Translations under genes and position numbers: made by a program
Assembly (NCBI GenBank): GCA_030278955.1
Contig: JAOANR010000002.1
Coordinates: forward strand, 11,521,982 to 11,585,981
DNA length: 64,000 nt
From: Hygrophila difformis
Taxonomy: Eukaryota > Streptophyta > Magnoliopsida > Lamiales > Acanthaceae
Reading direction: 5' to 3'
Shown here: one piece after another, positions 11,093-22,988 of the stretch
How positions within the stretch are numbered: the first letter of the stretch is position 1
Layout: each line of letters starts with the position of its first letter
The notes under the pieces: model-generated
What the model was told of the DNA's origin: nothing
What the model saw: only the letters and a program-made list of their open reading frames with translations
Database searches by the model: none

Positions 11093-13876
11093 TGTAATAC
11101 CCGAGATTCTTATTTGCGTCCGAAGGAATAAAATTTATTTCTTAATCCGAACAAGGCCGAAATAATTCCGAGAAGACGAATATAATTTATTACAATAAAT
11201 TATTGCTCGGAAATGACATGCCGATAAATTCAAAAATTCGAGTCCAAACTTTGGACGAGTAGAAATGGAATAAAAGAGGGAAAGGAAGCCCGAAAATATT
11301 CCATGGACTGAGCCCAAGAGAAATGGAATTAAATTCACGATTCAAAGAATTTAAATTCCAAGAACCCGTGAAGTTGGAAATAATTTAATTAAATAAATTA
11401 TTGCGCGGGAGTCAGTCGTCGAAGAATTCGAGGTTTCGAATACAAAATTAATTCGAGTTCAAAATAGATTGGAAATAGGAATTTATAGTCCAAGAGTAAC
11501 CCGATAATTAAGCCCAAAAACATGGAAGGAGAAAAGCCAAAAAGAGATAAGAAAAGGCCCGGCGGAGATTGCACGACCCAGCCCGGACGCACGGCCCAGG
11601 CCAGGCCGCGCGCCCGTCGTGCAGTTTATGGCCAAAACCATGCCACCACCGCGCCACTCCAGCAGCCAGCGGGGAAGGGCACGATCATCGGGATTTCTTG
11701 CCTGATTTCGGTCCAGAACTTTGGAAACTTACCTGGGACGATGAGGGGAAGTTATGGGACATCATTATTGTGATTCTATACCCATTTTAACACTCCAAAT
11801 CTGCCCAAAACCACCACCCTTCCTCTCAATTCTCATCCATTCGAAAAACCTTGCATTCAAGACCACCCCGACGAAGAAGGCGACGTTTTGGACGAGGCTA
11901 GGTATTCCTCAGGCGTAAGGTAGTGGTAAGCAATGATTTTAGCTCTTGTTTCATACTCCCTCCATCCCATTAGAAATGTCCTACTTACTATTTTTGGATG
12001 TCCCATTACAAATGTCTTCTTTCTATAAATAGAAATAATTTTCCCCTCTAACAACTATGTGGACCCCATCATATACTCACAAATCAACTGTACCTTAATT
12101 CTCATGGCCAACAGTAACAAGATGTTTGAGGTGGAACGGAGGGAGTAGTTTTTATTGACCATGGTTGTTAATACCTAGTTTTTCTACCTTATGACTACAA
12201 TCCGGAACTGAAGAGGAGGAGACGAAGTGTTTTGGACTTGCTCGTTGATTCCGGGGGCCATCCAAACAAAATCTGAGACTCTAGATCTCATCTAATATAA
12301 GTCGGTTCCTATCATATCAATTTTGAGGCATTTTAGTCAATTGATTTAAGAGTTAGCAGTAAGATATGAAAACCTGTCACCAAAAGTTCCTTTGTGCGTG
12401 TTTTCTGAAATCCGAATTTTAAACCTTTTCGAGCATTCAAACCAAGAAACTTAAAACTACAAACTTGTTCCTAACATTTTAAAGAGTATTGTGTCAAAAT
12501 TTCATAGATTTTGGTCGATGGTTGAACCCTCAAAACCAATCTGGTTTAACCTGTGTTTTCTGAGTTATTCGAAAATCTTGACATCTTTCATATCCGAACT
12601 TGTTAAGCATTTTTCTAATATATCCGGTCAGATTGAACTTTTTGATACAAATAAAACTTGTAGATAATTGTGTCTTGATTATTCCTGTAAAATGTCATAA
12701 TTTTTTAGCTTCATTTGCTATGTCAAAAATTCGTTCAAAGATGTTTCGCCAAATCTGAAACCTGACAACATGTATATTTTGCAAAGATATTGGCTTTTGA
12801 CTTAGATCCGCACCTTGTTTTGAAAATTATAAAACACAAAAGTTGTTCGTTAGGGTGTCGTGGATCTACTATATAAATTTCGTATTGATCGCCTTAGAAA
12901 CGGATTTTTAAAGCCAAAAGGCGTAAACTGTGATGTGAGATTTTGTTACAACTTGTTGAAATGGAATTTTTCTAAACATATGATTCGAAATCCGTATTAA
13001 AATGTTAACAACTATTTTTGAAAACCCGTTTCACTAGGTTGAGCTAGATCTCCACACGTGAATTCGAGGGCGAGTGCTCTTCGGGTGCCCTTCTAACTGT
13101 GTCACGTCGTGCCTAAACGGGCGATGGTGATTTTGGCGAATTAGAGGGCGAGTGCTCTGCAGGGTGCCCCTTTAATTGTGTCACGTTGTGCCTAAATGGG
13201 CTATGGTGATTTTATGAGATATTGTGCCAAAACGGCCATTGATATTTGGGCATGCACTCTTGGGTGTATCGGTATGAGTTACCCAAGGCTCCGAAGTGTG
13301 TCTGTGTACGGCGTATTTGGCTGCGGCTAATAGACTCGTGATACGAGATATTTGAGAAATTGGATACTATGGTTGTGGGGTCCTCCTCTTAGTTAACGGG
13401 AAATTTAAAATTCTAATGCATTCTTTATTTATTAAATTATATATATGCTTTTAAATTCATGTCTGCGTTTTTATTTAAATTGTTAAATTAATATGTATAA
13501 TATTTTGTACGCCTTTTCACAATTTAAATGTGCCTTTAAATCATGCCTTTATATTCTTATTATTAATTTTGCCAAATATATTTTATATTAAAATGCAAAT
13601 GAGTACAAAGGTAAATTCCTATTAATTAAATTTTTAAACCCATTACTGTTATGCTAGGAATTGACTTACTCAGTATTTTATATACTGATAAAATCCGTTG
13701 TTTAATTTTTCTTTACAGAGTATGGAGATATAACATGATCATATGCACGCATTCGGGTTCGGGAAATAAAAACACTATCGTTAGGTAGCATTTTATTTGA
13801 ACTCGATGAAGTCGTGTCTTGCTTCGGAGGTGTGACGGTAGCATCCCGGGCTAGGTTATCAAAACGGGGTGTTACA
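11093..13876 (+). mobile_element. Gypsy solo LTR with perfect 5-bp duplication
   Basis: Starts TGTAATACCC, ends GGGGTGTTACA, length 2784 bp. The flanks GAGGA (11088-11092) and GAGGA (13877-13881) are identical, so this was an integration event later reduced to one LTR. It carries a GC-rich block near 11560-11680, the GGGCGAGTGCTCT/GGTGCCC module twice (about 13070 and 13145), a hairpin at 13671-13687 and acceptor-like CTTTACAG ending at 13718. It interrupts EPRV coding sequence. Confidence 0.92.
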
Positions 13877-14313
13877 GAGGAGCTGATCGACGAATGGGTA
13901 GCTTGAATAAAAATTGCAGCAACCACCCTGGACCTCGACAAAGAGAACTTTGTCAGATTGAGAGAGCTGAGTCTCAAAGGATCAACAAAGTTTGGCTGGA
14001 AGAAATCCACATGATTGCTAAAGGAACAGATCCTTGAGGGAGAATCCAAAAGCAGAATCTGCGAGCAATTTGGCATGCTGTTCAAAACCCATTTCGTATG
14101 AGATGGTTATTTTGAAGAAAAGAAACTCAAAAAAATCAAGGTTCCTCTTGGGGCTAGAGTTAAGAACTATTTGCGCAGTAGACGAATATATCTACTGGTT
14201 TCGTAAATACTTTTTCCGGAGTAAGTTAACAACCGAAGTAGCATGCCCCATGTTCTTTGCAAAGATTTACAGCCCATGGAGAGAGACCTTGATCCAATCA
14301 TACTCAGTATTAT
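13877..14313 (+). pseudogene. EPRV coat protein region, piece 2
   Basis: Contains the conserved core of a caulimovirid coat protein. The most telling part is the segment near 14190-14310, with an aromatic/basic FRKYFF block followed by a SPW motif. Several stop codons and small frame changes break it. It joins piece 1 in frame when the solo LTR is removed, and it resumes near 45357 after the large insertion complex. It is a non-functional fossil. Confidence 0.7.
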
Positions 14314-16191
14314 TGTAACACCCGAGGAAAAACAAATTCAAATTGTTTTGAACTACGTCATGACTTGATCACTTCACAGGGTACGTAGGCAGCTTAGAAC
14401 TAATTTCTAAGTTCAGTCACGAAATAAATCACAAAATACATCACGAATTAGATCACAAGGACGATAGGAGATGTTGGAACCAATTTAGACTAGGCTAAGT
14501 AGGACCCGGAAATGTTGCGAGCGATAAGCCGGACTCGTAACAAGATTAAGGAGAAGATTCCGCAACGAAGACGACCCAGGGAATCGAGCTAACACGTAGA
14601 AAACCGATAGGGGAAAGCGAGGGAAGACCCGACGGAACACGCGGACCGCCGAACCGGCCGGTCCGGCCGGCCCGCGCTGCCCGCGCGCCGCCGCGCGGCC
14701 ACCGCGCGGCCAAGGGCGTCGCGCCCCCAGGGAAGGTCACGCGTGCTCCGCGCGCACAAAGGCCTATGTGCGCGCCACCAGCGCGCCAGAGGTGCAGGAG
14801 GTGTAAACTTTCCTTCCATGGCGATTTTCTTGCCAAAAATCCGACCTCCATCAATGGCAAGTCGATCACAACAATGGGGAAGGGCATAAGATCAGATTTG
14901 GGGCGCCCCTCCCCCTCACTCTCAGAAAACCTAACCCTAAACACCTCCAAAACTCCTCTCCAAGTCGAAACCTCTCCGAACTCACTTTCCGGCAAGAATT
15001 CCGGCGACGGCAAGGCGAAAGGAACCAAGCCCTGCCCTCTAGACTCTTGGTAAGCTATTGTACAAAGTTTCAATTCGTCCATAAGTCTCAGAAACTCGAA
15101 TTCTAACACTATTTCCTTACTACGATTCTCAGTCGGAAAACGAACAAAAAGCGATCGGAGAAGTTGGCCGTTCGTCGTGACCCTAGGACGTCCGGAAACC
15201 CAATCCAGCGACCCTATCATCATCCTAAGTAAGTTAAAACTTTACTCACAAATTTTCGTGGTTGTTTGTTGTTTAAATCTCGAGATATAGGCTTGTAACA
15301 AAAATCGGTTTTCAAAAACCCTATTTTCGTCCAATTTTAAAGACTCGCCAAAAACTCGACCTTCGGGAATTCAAACCGAAAACTTTTCAACATAAAAGTT
15401 GTTCCTAACACCTTTATCTATCTTGTGGCCAAATTTCAGCCGTTGACATTAAGTTTTGCTATCCCAATTTTCGCCATGAACTTTCTGTATCGAACCGAAC
15501 AATTTAATTCTGTGACAGATTCCTTCATTCAACTTGATGCATGTTTTTCACCCATTTTTCGAATGATTTAACTTTGCATTTCTAAACAAAAGTTGTAGAT
15601 AATGGTGTCTAGATTATGCCTACAAAATTTCACGAATTTTGGTGTTCATTTGATATGTCAAACGGCCAAGTTTTTAGAACTGTTTTGAATTCGTTTTAAG
15701 GGCCATGAGTATGCAGTGAGTTGCACTGGATTTTTGAGTACCAAGAATTCATTATTTCCAAATTCTTAAAACATGAAAGTTGTTCCTTAATGTGTCGTGT
15801 AGTTACTGTAAAAATTTCACATCGATTGGTTTTGAAATGAATTTTTAATCGGCATTGCACGAACCTGTGACGAAAACGGTTTTTGAGACATAAATTATTC
15901 TTTGCAACAAACTCGGATTTCAACTCACTTCGGAACCTTATTTCCAAAAACTTAGAACATGAAAGTTGTTCGTATGTGTGTTTTTGAATTACTGTAAAAA
16001 TTTCAGAATTTTTGGAGAAAGGACGAATTTTAAATTAAGAAAGGCGTAAACTGCCTCGAATAGGATTTTTCGAACTTGAGAAAACTCAAACTATGAAAAC
16101 GCGATATCGATCATTTGATAACTTTGAAATACGAACTTTCGAAAAATCCCGTTCACTAGGCTGAGCCGATCTTCATACTATCATTATCTTT

Positions 16192-16408
16192 GAGACTGCC
16201 TCGTTAGTGGTCTCCTTACTATCTGAGATTGCCTCGTTAGTGATCTCGCGCGCTATATTTCTGGATCGCCTCGTTAGTGGTCCTGCTATCTTTTTGGATC
16301 GCCTCGTTAGTGGTCCTACTATCTTTGAGACTGCCTCGTTAGTGGTCTCCCATTGTTTGGACTGCCTCGTTAGTGGTCCTATGTTGAGATTGCCTCGTTA
16401 GTGATCTC
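16192..16408 (+). repeat. CCTCGTTAGTG hairpin minisatellite, 7 units
   Basis: Units start at 16192, 16225, 16263, 16296, 16327, 16359 and 16386. All share the centre GCCTCGTTAGTG, and the flanking arms pair. Arms are GAGAC/GTCTC (16192, 16327), GAGAT/ATCTC (16225, 16386), GGATC/GGTCC with one G-T pair (16263, 16296) and GGAC/GTCC (16359). Arm bases thus change together while the loop stays constant. Confidence 0.88.
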
Positions 16409-16685
16409 CCGGTATGGTGTCCTCTTCTTAGTTTACGGGATGAAAAGTAAAAGACTCGTGTGAGTGTTTCATTATGCTTAAATCGTATTTATCCTGTCTT
16501 TAATTATGCATTTAAAATTTACGCATCTTAAATTATGCTTTAAATTTCGCTTTTTAAATTAAGTTCTTTAATCATGATTTTCCGCTGCAAATAAATCATG
16601 TATTTTTAAATTCCCGTACGGTAAGCGAAATCTTTAGTTTAAACACTTGTAACCCCTTTTATTTGTAGTTAGAGATTAACTTACT

Positions 16686-16703
16686 CAGTATATTTTTATA
16701 CTG
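16686..16703 (+). other. Conserved LTR hairpin after TTACTCAG
   Basis: CAGTAT and ATACTG pair around ATTTTT. The same spot in other LTRs has different but still paired arms (for example CAGCA/TGCTG at 6479 and 29078, AGCGA/TCGCT at 10560). The upstream flank TTAACTTACTCAG is nearly invariant. Confidence 0.7.
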
Positions 16704-17074
16704 ACAACCGTTGTCATTTCTTTTTTTTAGAGTACGTCGAGTGACGCATTGCATATGCACTTGGGGGAAATCATAATGGACATTTTAAATTTCTGCATCG
16801 TACTGTTTTTACCGGGTCTGTTAAACCCGAGGATTTGGCCATGTTGGCCGTGATTTTACTTTCCGCTGCACTTACTTTATTTATTTTCCGCACGTGATAA
16901 TTTCTACTATCGTACTAAGTATTATAAATTTCCGGACTAAATCTTGAAATATTTTAAATCTTTTCCATACCCACAAGCCTTGCGTTTCCTTAGCAAGCTC
17001 GGGAAGCCGTGTCTTGCTAGGAAATGCGGCGGTGACATCCCGGCCTGGGTTATCAAATCCGGGGTGTTACAAGT

Positions 17075-17086
17075 TGGTATCAGAGC
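17075..17086 (+). promoter_or_regulatory. Primer binding site (initiator Met tRNA)
   Basis: TGGTATCAGAGC begins 4 bp after the 5' LTR end, the standard chromovirus primer site. Confidence 0.95.
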
Positions 17087-17406
17087 CCGGAAAATTTTTA
17101 AAGCTACTACTATTATTTTAAACCAATATTTTTAAGCCCAAGTGTTATTTCTTTTAAAATTATTTATTTGACTACTAGTACTATTTTTAGCCCAAAAATC
17201 TATAATCCTTTTTACATAGCCCAAATCTTAGCCCAAGAAATATTAAATTTTGGCCCACTATAGAGGCCCAACCTTTAGCAATTTATTTTAAACTAAATTT
17301 TATGGGGAAGGGACTTGCACTTGCATGTTGCATATAGATTTAAATATATGCATATCTTAACTTTGCCTGAAAAACGTCTAACTCTAACCTACCTTGTTAA
17401 CAATAG

Positions 17407-17826
17407 ATGGCTTCCCCAAACGTGAACATGATCAACCTACTAATGAGGTTGATTGAAGCATACCTCGAATCTCCTCAAAACGTGAACAACTTCAGACTAA
17501 GGGTAGAGCAAATGGAAGCTAACTTGGGCCACCTAACTAATCTGGGCCAAGCAGGACACCAAGATATAACCCAACTCCAAGTCCAAATCAACAAACTCCA
17601 GACCCGCGAGACTGAGCTTTGGACCCAGATTGACGACGTAGAGACCCAAGCAGGTGTCTTGGGACATCAACTGCATCACCTGAAGGACGATCTGCTTCCA
17701 CCTGCCCCACTCAACCCAGGAACTCCTCCTGTAACTAGCCTCGTTATTGACCCTGTCGCTGTCCCTGCAGCCGTCCCGACCCCAGTTGCAATCGTTGATC
17801 CTGCTCCTGCTGCTGGGCCCAGTTAG
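17407..17826 (+). CDS. Small coiled-coil ORF upstream of gag
   Basis: Encodes 139 residues and is not a known domain to me. Residues 1-30 carry hydrophobic helix-like content. Residues about 30-100 have heptad-like spacing of L, I and V with many Q, E and N, suggesting a coiled coil. Residues about 100-139 are Pro/Ala-rich. A homologue of 113 residues occupies the same position in the element at 49092-55259 (51868-52209), and a decayed one lies in the minus-strand element (43261-43455). Shared features are the opening MAS.., an L-x-L-rich helix, ANL-H--NLR/G, and a DDLLPP motif before the tail. It lies 335 bp after the LTR and 460 bp before gag. I infer an accessory retrotransposon protein; its function is unknown. 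Confidence 0.65.
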   Translation: MASPNVNMINLLMRLIEAYLESPQNVNNFRLRVEQMEANLGHLTNLGQAGHQDITQLQVQINKLQTRETELWTQIDDVETQAGVLGHQLHHLKDDLLPPAPLNPGTPPVTSLVIDPVAVPAAVPTPVAIVDPAPAAGPS

Positions 17827-18288
17827 CCAGCCAGCCCAGTGTTCCATGGGCCCCTTGGCACGGGCACCATCGAGGAATCAAGTGGCGAGGATGACCCCAT
17901 GGAGGACCCGACCACCTACCCTTCGCAGGATTAGAGATTTTTGATGCATTATCCCCATTGTTCTCCTTTTCTATTTTCCCAAACTATTTTCAGGATCTTT
18001 GCTACTTGTCGCTTGTACCGAAACAAAAACTTCTACTGGGCAATAAAGTCACAAACACTTATTTTATATACCATCTTTATATCTTAACAAAGCGCCGGCA
18101 AACAAACAAACAACGCATCTATTTCTGCATAACAAAACGACAAGTGCCTCAGACCCTAAAACCCTAAACGACTGAACGAATAAATGCAAATACTGACCCA
18201 CTCCTGATAAGCACCATACAATTCAGCAAGATTTTTTTCCACTTTATCGAATCTCCCTGAACCTTACACCCTCCTCGGTTGTAACAGG

Positions 18289-21200
18289 ATGGCGCCTCGA
18301 GGATGACCAAGGCCCTTCCCTGCCACCCCCAACACCCACGGCACGCCGGGACAACCCAATGAGCAGGCACCGGACGCGGAGATGCCAAACCCGGCGGGAC
18401 CAATGCCTAACCCTGCGGAAGGGCGATTGAGAAATATGGAAGAATTACTAATTGCACTGGGTAATGCTTACGTTAACCAGGGTGGAGCTGCCGCGGCGCC
18501 ACCACCGGAAGCGAGGATCAACTACTTGGCCGCGGTGAACCCCTACCGAGCTCCTTACTACGTCGGGGAGGAAGACCCCGCTAAGCTGGAAGAATGGTTG
18601 AGAACCTTCGACAAATTGCTAAAGGCGGTGAGATGCCCGGAGGGGGAGAAGGTCCACGTGGCCTCGTACTATCTGGGTGGCGAGGCCGACGACTGGTGGC
18701 AGGCTACCCAAGGGAAGCTGGCAGAGGATGATGAACCTTACTCGTGGAACGAGTTCATGGAGTTACTCCGGGAGCGCTTCTACCCGATGAGTACTAAGGC
18801 AGCACTGTACGAGGAGTTCTCATCCCTGAAGCAGGGAGAGAAATCTGTTCAAGAATACTATGCACGGTTTAAGGAATTGGTGAGATTTGCGCCCAGGATG
18901 GTACCTACTGACGGGGAGAAGGCGCAAAAGTTCGAAATGGGATTGAACTTGTCGATTCGAGAGGTGATCACTGGAGTTAACTACCCGGACCTGCAATCTG
19001 TCTACGATCGGGCAGTAGCAGTAGCACGAGTGCAACAGCTAAAGAGGAAGGCTGCTGGGGAATCTAGCCGAGGGGCGCAAGGCCCAGACAAGAGGAACAG
19101 GGATAACCGGACAAGCAACACTACTGGCGGGGACAACTTTCCGCGAGGGCCGAACGGGAATGCTCAGAACAACAATGGTCGGAATGTCAACCAAGGAGGA
19201 CGAGTGCCGCCGTGCCCACGATGTGGCAGGCCGCACCTGGTAAGGAGGTGTCCTCAGATGGGCGAGTGCTTCCGGTGCGGCCGAATTGGCCATCGGAGGG
19301 AGGAATGTCGAACCCGACTCGAGAACATCACGAAAAGAGAAGACTTGGTCATTGGACCTAACGAGCCGTTCAACCAGGGAGGTAGGAATGGCAACAATCA
19401 AGGATATCGGCCTCCTCCGAATCCGAACCAACGCCCTCCGAACCAGCAGCAAAATGCAAACCCAAATCAAAACCAGCCAGCCAATCAAGGGAGGCCGATG
19501 GGGAGGTTGAACGTGATCAACCAGGCTGACATACCCGCGCAGGGTGACGTGATGGCAGGTACTTTCCATGTCCTAAGTACTCCACTTAGAGTCTTATTTG
19601 ATTCCGGAGCCAGTTGCTCGATTGTATCTTCGAGAGTCGTAACTGAACTAGATCTACCTAAGTGCGAGATAATTAGCTTAGGCATCCAACTGCCCTCTGG
19701 AGAAGTAATAGCATGCTCTAAACGCTACAATGGAATACCTATAGTGATAAAGAACGTAGAGTTTTTCGCAAACTTGGTAGAGTTCAACGTCAGGGACTTT
19801 GACGTCATACTAGGAATGGATTGGCTAACCCGGTATAAGGCCGTGATCGAATGCCAAAAGCAAAAGATCACGCTGTCAAAAAGTAGGGGGAAAAGAGTCA
19901 TCTTCTACTCTCAACCCCCTAAGAAATCTAACAAGTTAATCAACGTCCTAGAGTTAGATAGCCTAATGCGTAAGGGCCACGCGCTATACGCATGCTACGT
20001 TCACAACCTCGAGGCTGAAGGGGTAAAGATAGACAACATTCCGGTGGTGAGAGAGTACCCGGATGTGTTCCCAGAGGACGTTCCTGGCATGCCCCCTGAG
20101 AGGGATCTCGAGTTCACCATAGATCTTATCCCGGGAACGGAACCTGTATCAAAGGCTCCTTACCGCATGGCACCGCCGGAGATGAAGGAGCTAAAGGAAC
20201 AGCTCGAAGAATTGCAGGAAAAGGGATATATCCGACCGAGTACGTCTCCATGGGGAGCACCGGTCTTATTCGTCAAAAAGAAGGATGGGAGTCTGAGACT
20301 GTGTATTGACTATAGGGGACTTAATCAAGTCACTATCAAGAACAAGTATCCGTTGCCCAGAATCGAGGATCCGTTTGACCAGCTGAAGGGAGCTACTGTG
20401 TTCTCCAAGATCGACCTGCGATCGGGATATCATCAGCTGCGAATTGCTGAGAAGGACATCCCGAAGACAGCGTTCAGGACTCGCTACGGACACTACGAAT
20501 TCACAGTACTGTCATTCGGACTGACGAACGCCCCGGCGATGTTCATGAACCTCATGAACAACGTGTTCCGAGGACTGTTAGATCAATGCGTAGTGGTATT
20601 CATAGACGACATCTTGGTCTACTCAACGGACGAGGAAGAACATTCCGAGCACTTACATAAAGTGCTGAGGATCCTCCGAGAAAATCAGCTATATGGGAAG
20701 TTGTCCAAATGCGACTTCTGGCTGAGGGAGGTAACATTCCTTGGGCATATCGTATCCGCCAGCGGAGTGGCGGTAGACCCGGCAAAAATCTCGGCTGTAA
20801 CTGAGTGGGTACCCCCGAAGAGCCCAACAGAGATAAGAAGCTTTCTCGGACTGGCGGGCTACTACAGACGATTTGTCCAAGACTTCTCCAAAATCGCCCG
20901 CCCATTGACCCAACTGCTGAAGAAGGGGGTGAAGTATGACTGGACTGGCGAGTGTGAAGCCGCATTCCAAGAGCTGAAGAAACGACTTACCACGGCGCCG
21001 GTGTTGGCGTTACCATCAGAGGATGGAGACTTCGAGGTGTATAGCGACGCCTCGAGAGAAGGACTGGGATGCGTACTGATGCAGGATCAAAAAGTCATAG
21101 CATACGCATCACGACAGCTGAAACCGCACGAGCAAAACTACCCGACGCACGACCTGGAACTGGCCGCGGTCGTGTTCGCCCTGAAAATCTGGAGACACTA

Positions 21201-22965
21201 TCTCTATGGGCGGAAATGTCGGATGTTCACCGACCATAAGAGCCTCAAGTACATATTCACGCAAAGAGAGCTGAACTTGAGGCAGAGGAGGTGGTTGGAA
21301 CTGATCAAAGATTACGACCTAGAAGTCGCGTATCACGAGGGCAAGGCCAACGTCGTGGCCGACGCCTTGAGTCGGAAGGCGCAACACGTCACGAACTCAC
21401 TGGTGATACCGGCCGAATTGTACAGAGATTTGGCGAAACTAAGCCTGGAACTGGTGCAGCCCGGTACGGTAACCGAGGTCGTCAACGCGATGGTAGTAAG
21501 CCCTACCGTATTCGAAGAAATACGACTCGCCCAGGCGGGTGACGAACAGATGGAGGAAATAAGGAGAAGCATTGCCGAAGGAAAGGCAGTAGATTTCCAG
21601 ATTCACGAGGACGGGAGCATCCGCTTCAGGGGAAGATGGTGTATACCGCGGGAGTCCGCAAATCTGAAGAAGAAGGTGATGGAGGAAGGCCATAGCACCC
21701 CCTACTCGGTCCACCCCGGAGGGGATAAGCTATACAAGGACTTGAAGAAAAATTATTGGTGGCCGAACATGAAGAGAGAGGTGGCCGAGTTCGTGGCAAG
21801 GTGCCTTACCTGCCAGAAGATCAAGGCAGTACGGCAAAAGCCCTTAGGATTAATGCAACCATTGGAGATCCCAAGCTGGAAGTGGGATAGCATCTCCATG
21901 GATTTTGTTTCAGGGTTGCCACGCTCGCCAAAAGGAATGAATAAGATCTGGGTGATCGTGGATAGGTTAACGAAGGCCGCCATTTTCATCCCGATGAAGG
22001 ACACTTGGACAATGGACCAACTAGCAAGAGCATACGTAGACAATGTGGTACGCCGGCACGGGGTGCCGCATGACATCATCTCGGATAGGGATAGCAGATT
22101 CGTCTCCCAGTTTTGGACCAAGCTGCAAGAAGCTCTGGGGACGCAGATAAAGATGAGTACGGCGTTCCACCCTATGACGGATGGACAGACGGAGCGAACT
22201 ATACAGACGCTGGAGGACATGTTGAGGGCTTGTGTGTTGGAATTCAAGGGAAGTTGGGAGCACCACTTACCCTTGATCGAGTTCTCCTATAACAACAGTT
22301 ATCATGCGAGCATCGGCATGGCGCCCTTCGAAGCGCTGTACGGACGAAGATGCCGGAGCCCATTGAGTTGGGAAGAGAACGATCGAATAATGACGGTAGG
22401 GCCATAACTGGTGGAGGACATGGCTCAGCAAGTTAAGGTTATCCAGGGGAAGATGAGAGCCGCTCAGGACCGGCAAAAGAGTTATGCGGACGTGAGACGG
22501 CAGGACTTGGAATTACAAGTCGGTGACAAGGTCATGCTGAAAGTCTCGCCAATGAAGGGCGTAATGCGCTTTGGCAAGCGAGGGAAACTGAGCCCACGAT
22601 ACATAGGGCCATATGAGATCCTAGAGAGAGTGGGGAATCTGGCGTACCGGCTGGCGCTGCCGCCTCAACTAGCACGCGTCCATAACGTGTTTCACGTTTC
22701 CCAGCTAAAGAAGTATGTGCCCGACACGTCGCATGTACTCCAACCGGACGTAATCGAATTGGATGATGACTTGACCTATGAAGAAACCCCGGTGCAAATA
22801 CTCGACTACAAGGAAAGGGTGACAAGGAATAAAACTGTAAAGATGGTCAAGGTCCTGTGGTCCAACCACGAGACGGAGACGGCAACCTGGGAATTGGAAG
22901 CCGACATGAGGCAACGTTACCCTACCCTCTTCCAAGACGACCCGACCACAGTTATGGGGACATAA
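18289..22965 (+). pseudogene. Tekay-type gag-pol polyprotein with two in-frame stops
   Basis: The likely start is the ATG at 18289 (MAPRG), because the sister copies begin MAPRG or MAPRR. A TGA at 18304-18306 interrupts codon 6, leaving an open frame from 18382. Numbered from 18382: Gag capsid domain about 40-230; zinc knuckles [13 protein letters not shown] and [14 protein letters not shown] about 276-309; protease LFDSGAS about 404; RT with the FIDD catalytic motif about 740; RNase H YSDAS about 886 and TDHKSL about 950; integrase zinc domain about 1103-1147; integrase catalytic D, D and E in MDFVSG, SDRDSRF and TDGQTE (about 1173, 1233, 1268). A TAA at 22405-22407 then breaks the integrase C-terminal part. 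The frame resumes at 22408 through a chromodomain-like tail (LTYEETPVQILD to LFQDDP) and stops at 22965. About 1,558 codons in all, normal for the clade. The element order is protease-RT-RNase H-integrase, which defines Ty3/gypsy. Confidence 0.93.
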
Positions 22966-22974
22966 CTGTATTCT

Positions 22975-22988
22975 TAAGGGGGGGAGGA
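22975..22988 (+). promoter_or_regulatory. Polypurine tract
   Basis: AAGGGGGGGAGGA directly before TGTAACACCC, the plus-strand DNA primer site next to the 3' LTR. Confidence 0.9.

Larger units (their letters stand above)
14314..17071 (+). mobile_element. 5' LTR of the full-length gypsy element
   Basis: Starts TGTAACACCCG and ends GGGGTGTTACA, 2758 bp. It includes a very GC- and CpG-rich block (14640-14780), two donor-like GGTAAGC/GTAAGT sites (about 15050 and 15229), a seven-unit hairpin array (16192-16408), a hairpin with invariant flank (16686-16703) and an acceptor-like AG at 16729-16730. Confidence 0.93.

Noticed and set aside
14546..15223. A 225-codon open frame on the minus strand, repeated almost unchanged at 23221-23898
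   Set aside because: It is antisense across the GC-rich part of both LTRs of one element. The low stop frequency follows from base composition, and duplication follows from LTR identity. No domain is recognisable.
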